A stretch of 7,548 bases of DNA, taken from contig JALTGF010000150.1 in the NCBI GenBank assembly GCA_027077325.1, positions 1 to 7,548 on the forward strand, read 5' to 3'. Each line of letters begins with the position of its first letter. The first letter of the stretch is position 1. The DNA comes from an archaeon. GTDB taxonomy: Archaea; Undinarchaeota; Undinarchaeia; Undinarchaeales; JALTGF01. A model generated the notes under the pieces. It was not told where the DNA came from. It was given only the letters and a program-made list of their open reading frames with translations, and did not search any database. The translations under genes were made by a program, and so were the position numbers. Positions 5,586 to 7,548 of the stretch are shown in pieces.

Positions 5586-6550
5586 TTTTCTTTTCCAATC
5601 AAGTAAATTTGAGCAAGAAGTGCATCCAATTGAAGCCGGTCGTCTGAGCCCTCAATAACCCTAAAGTCATATTCTCCAATTTTGTCAAGAAGTCCAACTA
5701 ATTTTTCTTCGGGAATATCAAGCCCAAGAACTATCCTGTGAATCTGCCTTATCACATCTTCACCTGCAAGTCCTTGATTTATTATAATTGAATCCAATTT
5801 CTTTCTTGCCTCATCAAACTTTCCGCTTAATGCAAGTTTAACACATTCTTCAATGTCTTTTGGTTTTGCTTTTGAAGAAACTTTATAAACAGCATCTTCG
5901 TCAATTTTCTTTGAAGTGGCTGCTGTTGCCTGAAGCAAGTTAATTGCATTTCTTAAATCTCCTCTAGCAATCTCTAAAATTGCTTTAATTCCGCTCTCTT
6001 CTATATGCAATTCCTCTTTTTTCCCTATGTACCTCAATCTCTCTTCAACCTCTTTGTCAGAAAGAGGGGCAAATCTAAACAATGCGCATCTGGATTGAAT
6101 TGGGTCAATTATTTTTGAACTATAATTTGCAGCAAGAATAAATCTGCAAGTCCTTGTGTAGTTTTCCATGGTTCTTCTAAGGGCTTGTTGTGCTTCTCTT
6201 GTAAGCGCATCGCTTTCATCCAGGTAAATGATCTTATATTGGACATCACCTAACGGTTTAGAGCGAGCAAAATTCTTTACTTTGTTTCTAATAATGTCTA
6301 TGCCGCGCTCGTCACTTGCGTTGAGCTCTAAAAGATTATTCCTCCACTCCTTTCCAAAAAGTTCGTGTGCAAGGGCTATTGCACAAGTGGTCTTTCCAGT
6401 TCCTGCTGGGCCTGCAAACAATAAATTTTGTAAGTTTTTGCTTCTTACAAATGCCTTTAATCTCTTAACCACTTCTGTTTGGCCAACAACATCCTCAAGC
6501 ACTTTTGGCCTGTATTTTTCTGTCCAGATTTCTTCAAGTTCGTTTGTCAT
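5582..6550 (-). CDS. rfcS: Replication factor C small subunit (clamp loader ATPase)
   Basis: RfcS supplies most of the ATPase subunits of the archaeal clamp loader. The 322-residue length is normal for an intein-free RfcS. Visible motifs are the RFC box W-T-E-K-Y-R-P-K (9-16), Walker A GPAGTGKTT (47-55), the N-A-S-D-E-R-G box (77-83), Walker B IIYLDESD (107-114), a sensor 1 Asn (142), the S-R-C arginine-finger motif (153-155) and sensor 2 GDLRNAIN (197-204), followed by the helical collar. The Walker B ends D-E-S-D rather than the usual D-E-A-D, a mild substitution that keeps the catalytic acids. Walker A is uninterrupted, whereas some archaeal rfcS genes carry inteins. The gene order rfcS-rfcL is the common archaeal one, and the ATGA junction implies one transcript. 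The ATG at 6550 places the RFC box at its usual distance from the N-terminus. Confidence 0.97.
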   Translation of the reverse strand: MTNELEEIWTEKYRPKVLEDVVGQTEVVKRLKAFVRSKNLQNLLFAGPAGTGKTTCAIALAHELFGKEWRNNLLELNASDERGIDIIRNKVKNFARSKPLGDVQYKIIYLDESDALTREAQQALRRTMENYTRTCRFILAANYSSKIIDPIQSRCALFRFAPLSDKEVEERLRYIGKKEELHIEESGIKAILEIARGDLRNAINLLQATAATSKKIDEDAVYKVSSKAKPKDIEECVKLALSGKFDEARKKLDSIIINQGLAGEDVIRQIHRIVLGLDIPEEKLVGLLDKIGEYDFRVIEGSDDRLQLDALLAQIYLIGKEK

Positions 6551-6573
6551 ATCTTCTTTTTAGTTAGCCCTAT

Positions 6574-6585
6574 TATAAATTTATA
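6574..6585. promoter_or_regulatory. Palindromic TATA element between rfcS and the membrane-protein gene
   Basis: TATAAATTTATA is a perfect 12-base palindrome. On the minus strand, TTTATAAT (6579-6572) is centred about 25 bases before the rfcS ATG at 6550, the right distance for a leaderless rfcSL transcript. On the plus strand it overlaps TTTATATC (6580-6587), which could also drive the gene starting at 6636 with a short leader of roughly 26 bases. TBP could therefore bind in either orientation. Confidence 0.5.
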
Positions 6586-6605
6586 TCTTTTTGGTTCTCG
6601 AAAAG

Positions 6606-6613
6606 TTTATTTA
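6606..6613 (+). promoter_or_regulatory. TATA-like box for the 152-residue membrane-protein gene
   Basis: TTTATTTA is centred about 26 bases before the ATG at 6636, which predicts transcription starting at the start codon. This supports 6636 over the upstream TTG at 6591, which would lie before the box. Confidence 0.45.
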
Positions 6614-6635
6614 CTTTTATGGTTTTTACCTTAAT

Positions 6636-7094
6636 ATGATATCCTTAGCACTAATTGATGGGTTTGGCACCGGCATAGGTGTTGCTTGGTTCCTGGACTG
6701 GGCGCTTAGGCGACAAAACGAAGTTGTCTTTTATCGGTTAATGAACAAGCGTAGAATCCTTGATTTCTTTAAGTATCTCGGATCAAAATATTTCTTGAAA
6801 CTATTTGGAAGATATGGCACGGCTATGTTCTTCTTTAATGAGGATATGGCACTTATGGGTGCGCGCCTTAGCGGAAAACTTGCAGTTAGGTATGGGACTC
6901 TTGGTCTTGGTCTTACTTTCCTTGGTGCTGGCAATATGACTTATCTGTTAATGCTACTGCTTGTTTTGGTTGAATTACTCTTTGCAATTCGAAAAAATAG
7001 GCACGTAATTCATGATCTTGAAACCTTTGGAAGAGTTTTGCTAGAAGTTTTTGTGACTTTCTCAATTGTTGGGCTAATTACTGAAATTTTCTAG
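6636..7094 (+). CDS. Small membrane protein of unknown function, 152 residues
   Basis: I do not recognise the family. The N-terminus (residues 2-24) is a moderately hydrophobic, glycine-rich helix with Asp8 and Asp21. A basic and aromatic region at about 25-67 (R-R-Q, N-K-R-R, K-Y-F-L-K) is probably cytoplasmic. A strongly hydrophobic stretch follows at about 88-118, then a short charged loop (R-K-N-R-H, 119-123) and a last hydrophobic segment at about 133-152 that reaches the C-terminus. Two to three membrane passes are likely. The start at 6636 is preferred because a TATA-like box sits at the right distance and the frame's earlier TTG at 6591 has no support. It is divergent from rfcS, and its 3' end overlaps the convergent FKBP gene by 21 bases. 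The context gives no clear functional clue. Confidence 0.7.
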   Translation: MISLALIDGFGTGIGVAWFLDWALRRQNEVVFYRLMNKRRILDFFKYLGSKYFLKLFGRYGTAMFFFNEDMALMGARLSGKLAVRYGTLGLGLTFLGAGNMTYLLMLLLVLVELLFAIRKNRHVIHDLETFGRVLLEVFVTFSIVGLITEIF

Positions 7095-7548
7095 TTGTTT
7101 AGCATTGCTTGTCTTGTTTATCTCGAGCATTTCAATGTCAAAAATTAGGTTCTTGCCTGCAAGCTCGTGATTAAAATCTATGTATATCTTGTCATCTGAG
7201 ATCCCTATGACTTTTCCAGTATGCCTTATGTATGGGTTGTATATGCTTTCTCCTACTCTTGGCATATTCTCATACTCAATTGTAGTGCTATTTATTTTGG
7301 TAACATTAATTATCCAAGGTAGCAATAATGGATCACTATAGAGAGAATACAAAACAGGTTCTTCCTCGAATGTAACGTTAGCAGTTGTCATATTGCTCCC
7401 ATTTATACTTTTTATTAAAATCTTCCATGGCAAAAATTCAGTTTTTATCACTTTTCCAACTTTAATTTCATCAGTTGTTGTTTTATTTAACTTAACAAAT
7501 GATAGCGTATGTGTTCTGTTCCTTGTTCTAAACCTGCTTTCGGCAAAA
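7074..7548 (-). CDS. SlyD-like FKBP-type prolyl isomerase, C-terminal part (start off right edge)
   Basis: The frame is open from the right edge to a TAG at 7076-7074, with 157 residues visible; an internal GTG at 7451 is not the true start because the frame continues upstream without a stop. The diagnostic part is the segment G-K-V-I-G-I-S-D-D-K-I-Y-I-D-F-N-H-E-L-A-G-K near the C-terminus, followed by L-I-F-D-I-E-M-L-E-I. This matches the end of archaeal SlyD-like FKBPs, whose usual signature is D-F-N-H-P-L-A-G-K; here Pro is replaced by Glu. FKBPs of this type catalyse proline cis-trans isomerisation and act as chaperones. The visible part has nine N-x-S/T sequons, so I infer an exported or membrane-anchored form folding surface proteins. 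The N-terminal FKBP half, and any signal or anchor, lies outside the window. Confidence 0.75.
   Translation of the reverse strand, partial: FAESRFRTRNRTHTLSFVKLNKTTTDEIKVGKVIKTEFLPWKILIKSINGSNMTTANVTFEEEPVLYSLYSDPLLLPWIINVTKINSTTIEYENMPRVGESIYNPYIRHTGKVIGISDDKIYIDFNHELAGKNLIFDIEMLEINKTSNAKQLENFSN

Noticed and set aside
6385..6415. Possible intein at the rfcS Walker A site
   Set aside because: The motif GPAGTGKTT is continuous and the protein has normal intein-free length.
6228..6563. Plus-strand open frame of 111 codons opposite the rfcS ATPase motifs
   Set aside because: The minus-strand frame encodes all the RFC motifs, so this frame is a by-product of them.
6591..6635. TTG start extending the membrane-protein gene by 15 codons
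   Set aside because: It would start upstream of the better-placed TATA-like box and has no ribosome site; the ATG at 6636 fits a leaderless start.
6731..6934. Minus-strand open frame of 67 codons within the small membrane-protein gene
   Set aside because: It is basic, low in information and antisense to a frame that has a plausible promoter and hydrophobic helices.
1..7548. CRISPR arrays, tRNA or rRNA genes, insertion sequences
   Set aside because: Reading both strands I saw no regularly spaced direct repeats, no tRNA-like cloverleaf, no rRNA sequence and no transposase. The absence of tRNA was judged by eye and not by a covariance search.

Overview
The window looks archaeal. It carries an AT-rich stretch with a clamp-loader pair of archaeal type (rfcS then rfcL), archaellum/type IV pilus platform proteins of the FlaJ/TadC family, several short proteins with archaeal prepilin-like N-termini, and an archaeal SlyD-like FKBP. 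TATA-like boxes lie about 25 bases before several starts, and I see no convincing Shine-Dalgarno sites, which suggests leaderless transcripts. The small, tightly packed genes and the short RfcL would suit a DPANN-type archaeon (an inference; the lineage is not proven by the sequence).

Layout. Bases 1-825 (minus strand): two prepilin-like proteins in tandem, the second cut off by the left edge. Bases 826-951: a divergent promoter region with an operator-like inverted repeat. Bases 952-4382 (plus strand): a five-gene operon of two half-size FlaJ/TadC-like membrane proteins followed by three prepilin-like proteins. Genes 2-5 overlap or nearly touch. Bases 4383-6550 (minus strand): rfcL and rfcS, which overlap by ATGA and converge on the pilus operon with no spacer. 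Bases 6551-6635: a short divergent promoter region. Bases 6636-7094 (plus strand): a 152-residue membrane protein of unknown function. Bases 7074-7548 (minus strand): the C-terminal part of a probably surface-exposed FKBP-type prolyl isomerase, overlapping the previous gene's end by 21 bases.

How the genes may work together. The left half reads as a surface-appendage or secretion locus: a two-piece inner-membrane platform plus five pilin-like subunits on two divergent operons. The assembly ATPase and the prepilin peptidase are not in the window. Several pilin-like proteins and the FKBP are very rich in N-glycosylation sequons, as expected for proteins outside the cell, while the clamp-loader and platform proteins are not. 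The clamp loader is housekeeping DNA replication machinery and is probably only a neighbour.
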